Shown here in pieces: positions 24,997 through 33,377 of a stretch of 64,000 bases of DNA. The stretch comes from SABI01 sp963677695 (GTDB taxonomy: Bacteria; Spirochaetota; Spirochaetia; Sphaerochaetales; Sphaerochaetaceae): the NCBI GenBank assembly GCA_963677695.2, contig CAXXUJ010000001.1, positions 434,001 to 498,000 on the forward strand. Direction: 5' to 3'. Position 1 is the first letter of the stretch. Each line of letters starts with the position of its first letter. The notes under the pieces are model-generated. The model was not told the origin of the DNA, did no database searches, and saw nothing but the letters and a program-made list of their open reading frames with translations. Both the position numbers and the translations under genes were made by a program.

Positions 24997-25980
24997 ATGT
25001 TAAACAAGAATATGATGTACATAGAGAGGATGGTCTCATACGTCGAAAAGACCTTTGGTTCCAAAATGAGCGTACGAGACTGGAAAGAGCAGAATAATCT
25101 CCCGCTCATCCTCAGAGAGCAGTATGTATTTCTAATCATACGTCTGTTTGACTCTGATCATCTTGTTTTCATTGAAACCGGAGAAACCGGCAACACTCCT
25201 GCAGTGATAGCTAAACACTGCCGAATGCTTACTGATTACTGGGATAAAGGGATTGTGTACTCAAGGGGAACACTATCATCAACTGACAGGGCAAGACTGA
25301 TTCAGGCAAAAATACCTTTCATCATTCCTCACAGGCAGCTATACCTCCCGTTCATCGGCATAGATATGAAGGAGCTATTCCCTTCCGGGAAGAAGATGAC
25401 AGATACGCTCAGTCCTTCAGCACAGCTGCTGGTACTTGGGAAATTGTATGAAAAAAACTGGATAACAGAATCGCCTACAGGAATGTCCGAGATGATCGGG
25501 ATATCAAAGATGTCGATCGGAAGGGCTTTCTGTGAGCTGGAACAACACGGTATCGCATCAGTGAGAATATCAGGGAAGCAGAAAACCCTCGAGTTTGGAT
25601 CTCATGGAAAAGGACTTTGGGAACAAGCGCTTCCTCTGTTGAAATCACCAGTCACCTCATCGAAGACCGTTCCCTATGCGGAAAGAAAAGATTTGATTCT
25701 CTCCGGTCCTTCCGCCCTGTCTCGATATACGATGCTTCAGGAACCGGAAACAATGACCTATGCGGTATTCAACAGAAAGAAGGCATGTTCGAATCAAATG
25801 GAACGACAGAATGGTATAGATGATAGAGACATGATCATTCAGAAATGGTCCTATGATCCCCTGCTCCTATCGAGTGAGGGGATCGTGGATCCATTATCCG
25901 TATACCTTGAGTTCCAAGAATCGGATGATGAACGGGTTGAAATAATTCTTGAAGATCTTATCGGGGAGATGAGATGGTAA
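24997..25980 (+). CDS. AbiEi-like antitoxin/regulator (winged helix)
   Basis: The 327-residue protein has a MarR-like winged helix in its middle (LSPSAQLLVLGKLYEKNW...MSEMIGISKMSIGRAFCELEQHGIASV). The N-terminal half has the PFIIPHRQLYLPFIGIDMKE segment seen in AbiEi-like proteins that sit before AbiEii nucleotidyltransferases. It overlaps the next gene by 7 bases. By analogy, it binds the operon promoter and counteracts the partner toxin. There is no clear ribosome binding site at ATG 24997; ATG codons at 25012 and 25015 are alternatives. The family link rests mainly on the HTH and gene order. Confidence 0.65.
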   Translation: MLNKNMMYIERMVSYVEKTFGSKMSVRDWKEQNNLPLILREQYVFLIIRLFDSDHLVFIETGETGNTPAVIAKHCRMLTDYWDKGIVYSRGTLSSTDRARLIQAKIPFIIPHRQLYLPFIGIDMKELFPSGKKMTDTLSPSAQLLVLGKLYEKNWITESPTGMSEMIGISKMSIGRAFCELEQHGIASVRISGKQKTLEFGSHGKGLWEQALPLLKSPVTSSKTVPYAERKDLILSGPSALSRYTMLQEPETMTYAVFNRKKACSNQMERQNGIDDRDMIIQKWSYDPLLLSSEGIVDPLSVYLEFQESDDERVEIILEDLIGEMRW

Positions 25981-26735
25981 AAGGTCTTGAAATGTTCAGA
26001 GAGCATTTCAAAGGGTATGAAAACAGATATGTGCTCATTGGAGGTACCGCTTCCACAATAGTAATGCAGGAGGCCGGAGCAGAATTCAGGTCCACAAAGG
26101 ATCTCGATATTGTTCTTTTCATTGAATCCCTTGATTCCGCCTTCGCCGCCAGATTCTGGGAATTCATTGAACAAGGGAAATATTCTTTCCGGAATAAAGG
26201 TACAGGGAATCATGTCTTTTACAGATTTCACTCTCCTCAGAAGGAGAATTACCCATATATGCTGGAACTGTTCTCCAGAGTTCCTAACGCTCTCCTCCCT
26301 TGTAAAAACGATTCAACCCTTACCCCTGTTCCCGTTGAGGAGGGAATCTCCAGTTTATCTGCAATCCTTCTCAACGAACCATACTACGACTTCATTCGCC
26401 AACATGTAAGCATGGTAGGCGATCTGCCTGTTATCGGTCCAGAGATTCTCATACCCTTGAAAGCAAGAGCATGGATTGATTTATCCGGAAGAAGAGCATC
26501 GGGGGAACGCATTGATTCCAAAGCTATCAGGAAACACAGAAATGATATTTTCAGATTGTATCCACTGTTACCGGGAAATCTTTCGTTAGCGTGTCCAAAG
26601 GAAGTAAAAGATGATCTGAGAGAATTCACTGACAGGAACATATCAGGTACAGACACGAATATGAGAATATTCGGTATCAGAAACCAGTCATTACGCGAAG
26701 TCATCTCAAGACTCAAAGACCTTTATGAGATTTAA
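25974..26735 (+). CDS. AbiEii-like nucleotidyltransferase (putative toxin)
   Basis: The DNA polymerase beta-type nucleotidyltransferase signature is visible: YVLIGGTAS (GG-x-A/S) followed by STKDLDIVLFIE, whose two aspartates bind the metal. This is the pattern of COG2253/AbiEii-type proteins, some of which transfer nucleotides to tRNA and arrest growth. The C-terminal helices (LPVIGPEILIPLKARAWIDL, KHRNDIFRL) match the group's KARA and K-x-x-x-D-I elements. It overlaps the AbiEi-like gene by 7 bases. Whether it is a toxin here is inferred from gene order. Confidence 0.8.
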   Translation: MVKGLEMFREHFKGYENRYVLIGGTASTIVMQEAGAEFRSTKDLDIVLFIESLDSAFAARFWEFIEQGKYSFRNKGTGNHVFYRFHSPQKENYPYMLELFSRVPNALLPCKNDSTLTPVPVEEGISSLSAILLNEPYYDFIRQHVSMVGDLPVIGPEILIPLKARAWIDLSGRRASGERIDSKAIRKHRNDIFRLYPLLPGNLSLACPKEVKDDLREFTDRNISGTDTNMRIFGIRNQSLREVISRLKDLYEI

Positions 26736-26801
26736 GAACCTTGTCGAAAATAATAATAATATGTTCTCAGCATATACTTTGTTCCGTTGATCTTCTTCAG
26801 C

Positions 26802-27377
26802 TTACTTCCCCTGTATCTTATCATTCACCCTGAGAGACATGCTCAGCATCATCTTGCAGATACCGTCACCGGAAGCTTCGAAGGCTTCAATGTCCTCATT
26901 CAGAATACCCAGGCTCTCACCCACTTCGTCCACGTCGATATTCGCTCCGAAGAATATGAACTGCCACCCCAGAGCTCTCTTGTCTGCTATCATATGGCGT
27001 ACCAGGCTGCTGTCAAACTTCCTGCTTGCATTCTCATACCCGTCGGTCGTGATGACGAAAATCACGGACTGAGAAGGATCCTCCCCAGAATGGGGTTTCC
27101 TCTCAGTCATCTCCATGATGGTTCTGCCCACAGCATCATACAGGGCAGTCGTCCCTCCCACCGAGTATTCGTCCTTCTTCAGCTTTGCCTGATCGATCGA
27201 AGCTCTGTTTCTGATCATCTCATAGGTATCGCTGAACAGCACTGTCGTTATCATTGCTTCGGGGGTGATCTCCTTCTGCCTGCTCAGAAAGGAGTGGTAG
27301 CCTCCCACCGTATCGGCTTCAAGAGTCGACATCGATCCGCTGCGGTCAAGAATGAAGACAATCTCTGTATTTCCCAT
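26802..27377 (-). CDS. VWA-domain protein (YegL/TerY-like)
   Basis: A single von Willebrand type A domain fills the 191 residues. The MIDAS metal site is intact: D-x-S-x-S in DRSGSMS (11-17), the Thr in GGTTALYDA, and the Asp in TTDGYEN. No signal peptide is present, so it is cytoplasmic. The gene is divergent from an HTH gene, with 113 bases between the starts; I have seen this pairing in Firmicutes. AGGAGGTG precedes the start. Function unknown; VWA proteins of this type take part in stress and phage-related modules. Confidence 0.85.
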   Translation of the reverse strand: MGNTEIVFILDRSGSMSTLEADTVGGYHSFLSRQKEITPEAMITTVLFSDTYEMIRNRASIDQAKLKKDEYSVGGTTALYDAVGRTIMEMTERKPHSGEDPSQSVIFVITTDGYENASRKFDSSLVRHMIADKRALGWQFIFFGANIDVDEVGESLGILNEDIEAFEASGDGICKMMLSMSLRVNDKIQGK

Positions 27378-27490
27378 ACTGCACCTCCTCAGGTTCGTGG
27401 TATAGTTAAAGCGTACCCGGAGATATGTGGTGAATGGTCGCCCCTAAGGCTACATTTCACCTGTTATGATGAGGAGAGAATGAACTTGGC

Positions 27491-27976
27491 ATGATGGACA
27501 CTGACACATTATCAGCAATACAGATCTATGTTGATACGCACTACCTTCTCTCTGTTGAAACAGAAGCAGTCCTGTACTCATGCGTTGCGTGTCCTGATGA
27601 GTTCGAGAGTGACATCGATGAATACATCACTCAGGAACAGGAAGAATCCTTTGCCGAAGTATTGTTTTCCTTCATTGAAACAAGCGGATCAACTGAAGTC
27701 GAGATCTATAGGCGCGCAGGACTCGACCGAAAACACTTCTCAAAAATCAGAGCAGGGCTGTCGGGAAAACCCTACACACCAAAGAAGGAGACGATCATCT
27801 CTCTCGGTCTCTCCCTCGAACTTCCGAGACCGTCCTTCGACAAGCTTCTTGCCTCAGCCGGCTTCAGCCTCTCATCTGCGATCAGAAAAGATCTTGTTGT
27901 CTCCTACTGTATTGAGCACAGCATATTCAACGTGATCGATGTCCGCCTCGCAATCGATTCGATAGAGCATACCTGA
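27491..27976 (+). CDS. HTH-type protein divergent from the VWA gene
   Basis: The 161-residue protein has a conserved C-terminal unit: VEIYRRAGLDRKHFSKIRAG...PKKETIISLGLSLELPRPSFDKLLASAGFSLS followed by SYCIEHSIFNVIDVRLAI. This is an HTH-like fold recurrent beside VWA and macro-domain genes in bacteria; it probably binds DNA or a partner protein. ATG 27491 is followed by a second ATG. Its likely role is control of the divergent VWA gene, which is inference. Confidence 0.75.
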   Translation: MMDTDTLSAIQIYVDTHYLLSVETEAVLYSCVACPDEFESDIDEYITQEQEESFAEVLFSFIETSGSTEVEIYRRAGLDRKHFSKIRAGLSGKPYTPKKETIISLGLSLELPRPSFDKLLASAGFSLSSAIRKDLVVSYCIEHSIFNVIDVRLAIDSIEHT

Positions 27977-28091
27977 GTGCTCTGAAACAACATACATTTC
28001 AAGGCCTTGATATATGATCAGGAAAGAGGTATGCTTCTTACCGTCTTCCATAGAAGTGAATGAATGGTGAAAACTTTTACAGGAGGACACT

Positions 28092-28397
28092 ATGTCTATA
28101 TATTCACAGAAATTCTTAGAAGAAGCCCACTCACACACATTCAAGAACGAGAAAGAGATCTCTGAAAGTTCTCTTGTTGTCTGTCTTTACTGCGGTCGTC
28201 TCTATGATCCAGGGAAATATGAACCTGACATGGAAGAAGAACGTGACGGACAGAGAACAGCATTCTGCCATTTCTGTCCGGTTGATGCGGTTATAGGGGA
28301 TGCCTCAGGCTTTCCCATAACCGACAAAGCGTTTGTGAAGCAGTGCGGAGCATACTGGTTTGCAGGGAAAGAGGTTCAGCTGAACATCGTTGAATGA
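28092..28397 (+). CDS. Small zinc-ribbon-like protein of unknown function
   Basis: This 101-residue protein has two CxxC knuckles, VCLYCGRLYDP and AFCHFCPVDAVIGDASGFPI, consistent with one bound zinc, followed by a conserved-looking DKAFVKQCGAYWF tail. AGGAGGAC precedes the ATG at a good distance. It is a recognisable uncharacterised cytoplasmic family, but I cannot name a function. It stands alone between the HTH gene and the sugar locus. Confidence 0.75.
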   Translation: MSIYSQKFLEEAHSHTFKNEKEISESSLVVCLYCGRLYDPGKYEPDMEEERDGQRTAFCHFCPVDAVIGDASGFPITDKAFVKQCGAYWFAGKEVQLNIVE

Positions 28398-28633
28398 GAG
28401 TACTGTGTATCATGATCAGACAAGAGGAATAGGAGGAAGATGTGGAAGATTATGCATCTTTCTTTCGAGCTGGAACATGATCAAATCTAACGTCTACATA
28501 CCATGTTCAAAACCTGAACATATTTCTCGCAGATACATTTTACCTCAATTCGTACCTGCTGGAGATACAAAAAATACTTAAACGCACTACAAGGTTAGAA
28601 AAAGTTTCGCAATGAGTCCTGCGTATGTACCGG

Positions 28634-29713
28634 TCAGGTTGACTCACCCACCTTCAAATAGAAGTTCGTCAGGATCTGAGTATTCGGTTTATCTTTGAAC
28701 TGTAACCTTGCAAGCATTGTCTGAATAGCGATAATTGCAATTTCCTCACATGGCTGCACAATGGTTGTAAGAGAAGGATATACTTCCTGTGCAATCTTTG
28801 ATCCGTCAAATCCTGCAATCCTGAAATCTTCAGGGATAGAAAATTTATTCTGCTGCAGAATTCTCTGCACTCTCGCAGCAACATAATCATTCGAACATAT
28901 GATATTCGAAGAACCGTTCTCTTTCAGTTTTGTACCGAGTTCGTCTTCCTCAGTAACAACATGATACCAGTCCATGTCTGCCTGTATTCCATGATCGAGC
29001 AGTGCACTCTGAATACCCTTCCATCGAAGGTTGACGGTTCTTCCTGAATGAGGCATCGTACAGAAATCGATACGTTTAGAACCATCCTGGAGCATATAAT
29101 CTGCAAGGGTATAGCCTGCTCTGTAGTTATCTATGGAGACTACATCGTGACTCAGATTCTCGGGAAAGCCCTCTGTTGCGCTGTCGATAACAACTACCGG
29201 GATACCAGCATCTGAAAGCTTCTTCAGTATGATGGCGTTTCTTTCAGCGCTATCTTGAGCCAATTCCACGGGAGCAAGGAAGACCCCATCAACATTCTGT
29301 TCGATATATGAATCAGCCATGTGTTCGAGGCTACCTAAGTCAATTGATCCCTGAGGAACAGCGCCTCCGACAAGCAATCTGAAGTTGAAGGTTTTTGAGT
29401 GTTCAGCAATCGATTCTACGATATTTCCGAAAAACCCTTCCATCCTTATAAGAGGGAAGATCAGTCCGAACAAAGGGACTTCATTTTCGTTTACAGGTTT
29501 CTTTACGAGAAAAGAGCCTGATCCTACTCTGCTTTCAATGACACCGTCATCCTGTAGCTGGCGTAACGCCTTGTGAACTGTAGGTCGGGATACAGAAAAT
29601 TTCTCAGCAAGCTTCGAAGCTGAGGGTATTTCATCACCGACTTTAAATACTGGACTCTGAAGCTGTTCAAGCAGTTCGGAATATATTTCCGCATAGATGT
29701 TGTTCTTAGCCAT
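28634..29713 (-). CDS. GntR-HTH/LacI-type sugar-binding transcriptional repressor (AraR-like)
   Basis: The first 70 residues form a GntR winged helix (YAEIYSELLEQLQSPVFKVGDEIPSASKLAEKFSVSRPTVHKALRQL). The remainder is a periplasmic-binding-protein-like ligand domain of the LacI/GalR type (PLFGLIFPLI, GVFLAPVEL, PVVVIDSA, IICSNDYVAARV, RIAGFDGSKIAQEV). This architecture is known from AraR, which senses arabinose. It is divergent from the split transketolase genes and most likely represses them. Near-identical TTGTAAAA...ATGTAAA sites in the intergenic region are candidate operators. The inducer is unknown but should be the sugar or an intermediate of this locus. Confidence 0.88.
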   Translation of the reverse strand: MAKNNIYAEIYSELLEQLQSPVFKVGDEIPSASKLAEKFSVSRPTVHKALRQLQDDGVIESRVGSGSFLVKKPVNENEVPLFGLIFPLIRMEGFFGNIVESIAEHSKTFNFRLLVGGAVPQGSIDLGSLEHMADSYIEQNVDGVFLAPVELAQDSAERNAIILKKLSDAGIPVVVIDSATEGFPENLSHDVVSIDNYRAGYTLADYMLQDGSKRIDFCTMPHSGRTVNLRWKGIQSALLDHGIQADMDWYHVVTEEDELGTKLKENGSSNIICSNDYVAARVQRILQQNKFSIPEDFRIAGFDGSKIAQEVYPSLTTIVQPCEEIAIIAIQTMLARLQFKDKPNTQILTNFYLKVGEST

Positions 29714-29784
29714 TGAATATCTCCATGAAATACAATAAGCGATATCATTTCAAAAAGCAACAACTGTTTACAACCAACAACTTA

Positions 29785-29804
29785 TTGTAAAAATAATGTA
29801 AATA
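29785..29804. promoter_or_regulatory. Operator candidate 1 of the transketolase promoter
   Basis: TTGTAAAAATAATGTAAATA matches the site at 29841-29860 in 16 of 20 positions. It lies upstream of the -35 element. A related TGTTTACAA (complement of TTGTAAACA) lies at 29765-29773. Confidence 0.5.
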
Positions 29805-29809
29805 ATAAT

Positions 29810-29839
29810 TTGACATTTTGTATAAACTACTTGTATCAT
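29810..29839 (+). promoter_or_regulatory. Predicted promoter of the transketolase genes
   Basis: A perfect TTGACA (29810-29815) is followed after 18 bases by TATCAT (29834-29839). It lies between the two operator candidates, as expected for a repressed promoter. Confidence 0.6.
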
Positions 29840-29840
29840 G

Positions 29841-29860
29841 TTGTAAAACATATGTAAACA
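29841..29860. promoter_or_regulatory. Operator candidate 2 of the transketolase promoter
   Basis: TTGTAAAACATATGTAAACA covers the expected transcription start, immediately behind the -10 element. Its position would block initiation when occupied. Confidence 0.5.
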
Positions 29861-29882
29861 CATATTTTAATGGGAGGACGTA

Positions 29883-30734
29883 ATGAACTCAGCAAGAGAA
29901 AAGGAACTGCAGCTCATCGCACAGGACTTAAGGATCAGCGGTCTTGAGATGGTAAGAGGTGCGCATTCCGGGCATATAGGGGGGGCCTTTTCCTTATCGG
30001 AAATTATGGCTGTCCTCTATTTTGAAAAGATGAATGTTGAGCCTGCACAACCACAGTGGATAGACAGGGATAGACTGGTCATGTCAAAGGGACATGCAAC
30101 AGTTGCTCTGTATCCCACACTGGCTGCAAAAGGATATTTTCCTAAGGAGCGGTTAAAAACATTCAGAAAGATCGGGAGCCATATGTCAGGTCATGCAGAA
30201 ATGAACCATGTACCTGGTGTCGATATGTCTACAGGCTCCCTCGGCCAAGGTTTTTCCGCAGCAGTAGGTATGGCGTTTGCAGGAAAGATGTCAGGAAAAT
30301 CATACAGAGTCTTTGCCATTCTCGGTGATGGTGAGATTCAGGAGGGGCAGATCTGGGAAGCAACAATGTTTTCATCAGCCGCAGGCCTCGATAATCTTGT
30401 GGCAATTCTGGACTACAATAAAGTTCAGCTGGACGGGACCGTCGCTGAAGTTCTTGATTCAGGATCCCCCGAAGATAAATTTAAAGGTTTCGGTTTCAAC
30501 GTAATATCTGTTGATGGTCATTCGGTAAAGGAGATTTCTGATGCCATTGATGAAGCAGCGGAATGTAAAGGGAAACCGACAATTATCCTTGCAAACACAA
30601 TTAAAGGAAAAGGCGTCTCATTCATGGAAGGAAAGGCTGCATGGCACGGCAAAACGCCCGATGAAGAAACCTTCGACAAAGCATTTGCCGAACTGAGACA
30701 GAAAAGAGAGGAATTGGAGGCGATCAATGGCTGA
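29883..30734 (+). CDS. Transketolase, N-terminal (TPP-binding) subunit
   Basis: This 283-residue protein is the first half of a split transketolase. Seen motifs are GAHSGHIGG..SEIMAVLYF, KGHATVALYP, STGSLGQGFSAAVGMA and the thiamine diphosphate motif GDGEIQEGQIWEA...LDYNKVQ. Transketolases move a two-carbon ketol unit between sugar phosphates. GGGAGG precedes the ATG. It overlaps the second subunit by 8 bases. Split enzymes are used both in the pentose phosphate pathway of archaea and anaerobes and in dedicated sugar pathways. The divergent sugar-type repressor suggests the latter. Confidence 0.93.
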   Translation: MNSAREKELQLIAQDLRISGLEMVRGAHSGHIGGAFSLSEIMAVLYFEKMNVEPAQPQWIDRDRLVMSKGHATVALYPTLAAKGYFPKERLKTFRKIGSHMSGHAEMNHVPGVDMSTGSLGQGFSAAVGMAFAGKMSGKSYRVFAILGDGEIQEGQIWEATMFSSAAGLDNLVAILDYNKVQLDGTVAEVLDSGSPEDKFKGFGFNVISVDGHSVKEISDAIDEAAECKGKPTIILANTIKGKGVSFMEGKAAWHGKTPDEETFDKAFAELRQKREELEAING

Positions 30735-31668
30735 AAAAATAGCTACTAGACATGCCTATGGACAGGCACTTGCTGAGATAGGAAAGAAAGCAGCCATCGT
30801 GGCTCTTGATGCTGATGTTTCGACATGCACCATGTCGTGTGAATTCGGAAAGGAATACCCGGGACGTTTCGTGAATGTAGGAATCGCAGAAGCTAACATG
30901 GTCGGTATAGCTGCCGGTATGACAACCGTCGGATATATCCCGTTCGTACATTCATTCGCGATGTTCTCGGCTGGCCGTTGTTTCGAACAGATAAGAAACT
31001 CGCTCGCTTATCCGAACCTGAATGTCAAGGTCGTAGGCACCCATGCCGGACTCTCTGTCGGAGAAGACGGTGCAACGCATCAGTGTCTTGAGGATATCGG
31101 AATCATGAGAACGATACCGGGAATGACGGTAGTTCATCCCTGTGACGGTAACGAGACCTATGAAGCGGTAAAAGCAATCACTGAACATGTAGGGCCTTGT
31201 TATCTTCGTCTTGGACGTGCTGCCCTGGATGTCGTCACAGGAGGTGATGGATATACCTTCGAACTCGGCAAGGCAGCAAAAATGAGAGAGGGCAGTGACG
31301 CAACCATCATTGCTGTCGGCATGATGGTACAGGCATCTCTTAAGGCTGCTGAAGCTCTAGAAAAAGAAGGCATCTCCGTTCGCGTCTTGAATATGCACAC
31401 CATCAAACCTCTCGATATTGAAGCTGTCATAGCAGCTGCGAAAGAAACCGGGGTCATCATTACTGCAGAGGAACATAATATCATAGGTGGGCTCGGCAGT
31501 GCTGTAGCTGAAGCAGTGGGAGAAGGGTTCCCCGTACCTGTTCTTCGCATCGGAAGTCGAGACACATTCGGACAATCTGGAAATGCAGATGCTCTGATGG
31601 AGTTCTACGGTCTCACAGATAAGGACATAGCTGACAAAGTAAAGCAGGGACTCCAGCTCAAAAAATAG
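30727..31668 (+). CDS. Transketolase, C-terminal (pyrimidine-binding) subunit
   Basis: This is the second half of the split transketolase. The pyrimidine-binding domain includes FVNVGIAEANMVGIAAGMTTVGYIPFVHSFAMF, with the catalytic Glu of the GIAEANM segment, then GLSVGEDGATHQCLEDI and the C-terminal domain TVVHPCDGNETYEAVKAI, EEHNIIGGLGSAVAE. Length of 313 residues is typical. A terminator follows 83 bases after the stop, so the two subunits form their own transcription unit, separate from the importer operon. Confidence 0.93.
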   Translation: MAEKIATRHAYGQALAEIGKKAAIVALDADVSTCTMSCEFGKEYPGRFVNVGIAEANMVGIAAGMTTVGYIPFVHSFAMFSAGRCFEQIRNSLAYPNLNVKVVGTHAGLSVGEDGATHQCLEDIGIMRTIPGMTVVHPCDGNETYEAVKAITEHVGPCYLRLGRAALDVVTGGDGYTFELGKAAKMREGSDATIIAVGMMVQASLKAAEALEKEGISVRVLNMHTIKPLDIEAVIAAAKETGVIITAEEHNIIGGLGSAVAEAVGEGFPVPVLRIGSRDTFGQSGNADALMEFYGLTDKDIADKVKQGLQLKK

Positions 31669-31750
31669 TTATACGGGAAGGAGCAGGCAACGCCTCCTTT
31701 CATGAAACCAGTCTAAAAGATTGCAGCGGTTCTCATACTTACTCTCCTTT

Positions 31751-31782
31751 CTCCGTACGTGCTGTGCACGTATGGAGTTTTT
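31751..31782 (+). terminator. Intrinsic terminator of the transketolase operon
   Basis: CTCCGTACGTGC (31751-31762) pairs with GCACGTATGGAG (31766-31777) with one G-U pair and a 3-base loop, followed by five T. Confidence 0.78.
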
Positions 31783-31835
31783 GTCTGGGACTTTCACATC
31801 GATCAAGAACATAAGGATCCTGACGTTGATATATT

Positions 31836-31861
31836 GTATAAAAATCCCCGCCGAAGCGGGG
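31836..31861 (-). terminator. Intrinsic terminator of the polyol dehydrogenase gene
   Basis: On the minus strand CCCCGC (31861-31856) and GCGGGG (31851-31846) close a CGAA-complement tetraloop (TTCG), followed by ATTTTTATAC. It faces the transketolase terminator in the convergent gap. Confidence 0.75.
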
Positions 31862-31907
31862 AGAGTCCATACCCTTTCCAGTTATAACTGGAGAACAGAA
31901 ACAGGAT

Positions 31908-32966
31908 TTAACTGATTTTGATTACAGCCTTGGTTACGATATCCTTATGCTGAATCGCATAATCAAATCCCTTTTTAATTTCACTGAAATCATAAATGTC
32001 AGAAGCAATTTCCTTCAGAGGAATTAACCCTTCAGCAACAGCCTTGATAATCGTTGGGTAATGATTACGGTAACGAAATACTGTTTTGATAGTCATCTCA
32101 TTATCAATTATCCAGTTGACATTCAGTGGAGCGATTCCCTTGCTTGTATATCCTACCAGTGTGATAGTTCCACCCCTTCTGGTCATTTTAGCGATCTGAA
32201 GAAGAGTGGTCTCATTTCCTGCTGTCTCGAAGGTGTAATCAGCTCCGCCACCAGTTATATCCAGGAGCTCAGTAATAGGATCACATGTACCTGCATTGAT
32301 CGTATGCTTAGCACCAAGAGATCTGGCCTTTTCAAGACGGTTTTCCATGAGGTCGATCACTGTGATATCATTCACTCCCATACTTTTTAGAGAAAGCATT
32401 GTTGCTAGCCCTATGCATCCGGCTCCGAGTATTGCCACGCTTTTCCCGACTTTCGCTCCGGACTGGCTGGCGGCATGAAAACCTACAGCCAGAGGCTCCA
32501 TCAAAGCCCCTTCCAAAGTTGAGACATTATCTGGAAGCTTAAAGCAAAGATTTGCAGGGTGTGAGATGTATTCACAGAAACATCCTTCAGTCACAGGAAG
32601 GGATGCATAAAAATAGACATCCTTACAGAGATTGTACTTCCCTTCTTTACAGTAATCACACTTCCAGCAGGGGACTCCCGGTTCGACTGCAACACGGTCA
32701 CCTACAGCAAGATCTTTGACATCTTCACCTACGGCAACTACAACCCCGCCAGGTTCATGCCCGAGAACCATCGGTTCAGTCACTACGTTCTCTCCGATGA
32801 ATCCGTGCTCGTAGAGATGTGCATCACTACCGCAGATACCAACGTACTCCATGCGTACCAGGACATTTCCAGGAAGCACAGAAGGTACCGGCCTCTCTTC
32901 GAATTGGAACGACTGTTTCTCCACCATCACAGCTGCTTTCATTGTCTTAGGCATATGTTCAGACAT
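31908..32966 (-). CDS. Zinc-dependent polyol (sorbitol/xylitol-type) dehydrogenase
   Basis: The start ATG 32966 (MSEHMPKTMKAAV) is preceded by GGAGGG. The medium-chain dehydrogenase motifs are visible: catalytic zinc site GICGSDAH and GHEPGG, structural zinc cluster CWKCDYCKEGKYNLC, and the Rossmann loop ILGAGCIGLATML followed by VIDLMENRLEKA, whose Asp favours NAD+. The LMEPLAVGFHAA segment is typical for sorbitol, xylitol and L-iditol 2-dehydrogenases, which oxidise polyols to ketoses. The gene is divergent from the ROK regulator. In this locus it probably turns an incoming or internal polyol into a ketose. Exact substrate unknown. Confidence 0.88.
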   Translation of the reverse strand: MSEHMPKTMKAAVMVEKQSFQFEERPVPSVLPGNVLVRMEYVGICGSDAHLYEHGFIGENVVTEPMVLGHEPGGVVVAVGEDVKDLAVGDRVAVEPGVPCWKCDYCKEGKYNLCKDVYFYASLPVTEGCFCEYISHPANLCFKLPDNVSTLEGALMEPLAVGFHAASQSGAKVGKSVAILGAGCIGLATMLSLKSMGVNDITVIDLMENRLEKARSLGAKHTINAGTCDPITELLDITGGGADYTFETAGNETTLLQIAKMTRRGGTITLVGYTSKGIAPLNVNWIIDNEMTIKTVFRYRNHYPTIIKAVAEGLIPLKEIASDIYDFSEIKKGFDYAIQHKDIVTKAVIKIS

Positions 32967-33377
32967 AGATAACCCTCCATTTATTTTATCAACTTCATTA
33001 CATATATTATACATTTAGTTGATATTTTCAACTTTTTATACTTACATTATCACGAAGATGTCAAAACCGCAACAAAATTCAAATATCGGTTTTTCAGAAC
33101 AAAAATAATGAAAATCAAAGAAAATATTAAAGGTATCGAGAAATGATAAAGAATAATTTTATTCACATATTTATTTATTTTATATAATGTTATATAGCAT
33201 TTTTAAAATGTTTGTTATTGTAAACGATTACATAAAAAGAAAGAAAACATAATGGAAACTTAGATGTAAATTTTATGTTGACAAGTGAAATATACCATGA
33301 TAGCTTGATTGTACAATTAGTTTATTCAATAAACTTTTTTACAAAATTTGTTCAAAGGGAAGAAAAGGAGGAAGGCT
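32967..33377. other. AT-rich divergent control region between dehydrogenase and ROK/importer operon
   Basis: No gene is present in these 411 bases. Visible signals are TTGTAAACGATTACA at 33218-33232 (arms TGTAA and TTACA; one mismatch to the LacI/CcpA-type consensus TGWAARCGYTWNCW) and a TTGACA at 33278-33283, followed 17 bases later only by a weak TAGCTT. Several runs of A/T could bind regulators. Confidence 0.5.
33219..33232. promoter_or_regulatory. LacI/cre-like palindrome upstream of the importer operon
   Basis: TGTAAACGATTACA has 5-base perfect arms around ACGA and a central CG like operators of LacI-family or catabolite regulators. It also contains the TGTAAAC core found before the transketolase genes, so one repressor may control both units. 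This is inference. Confidence 0.4.

Noticed and set aside
28390..28581. 63-codon + strand frame before the repressor gene
   Set aside because: No ribosome binding site and no recognisable feature. It overlaps the end of the zinc-ribbon gene and is probably non-coding.
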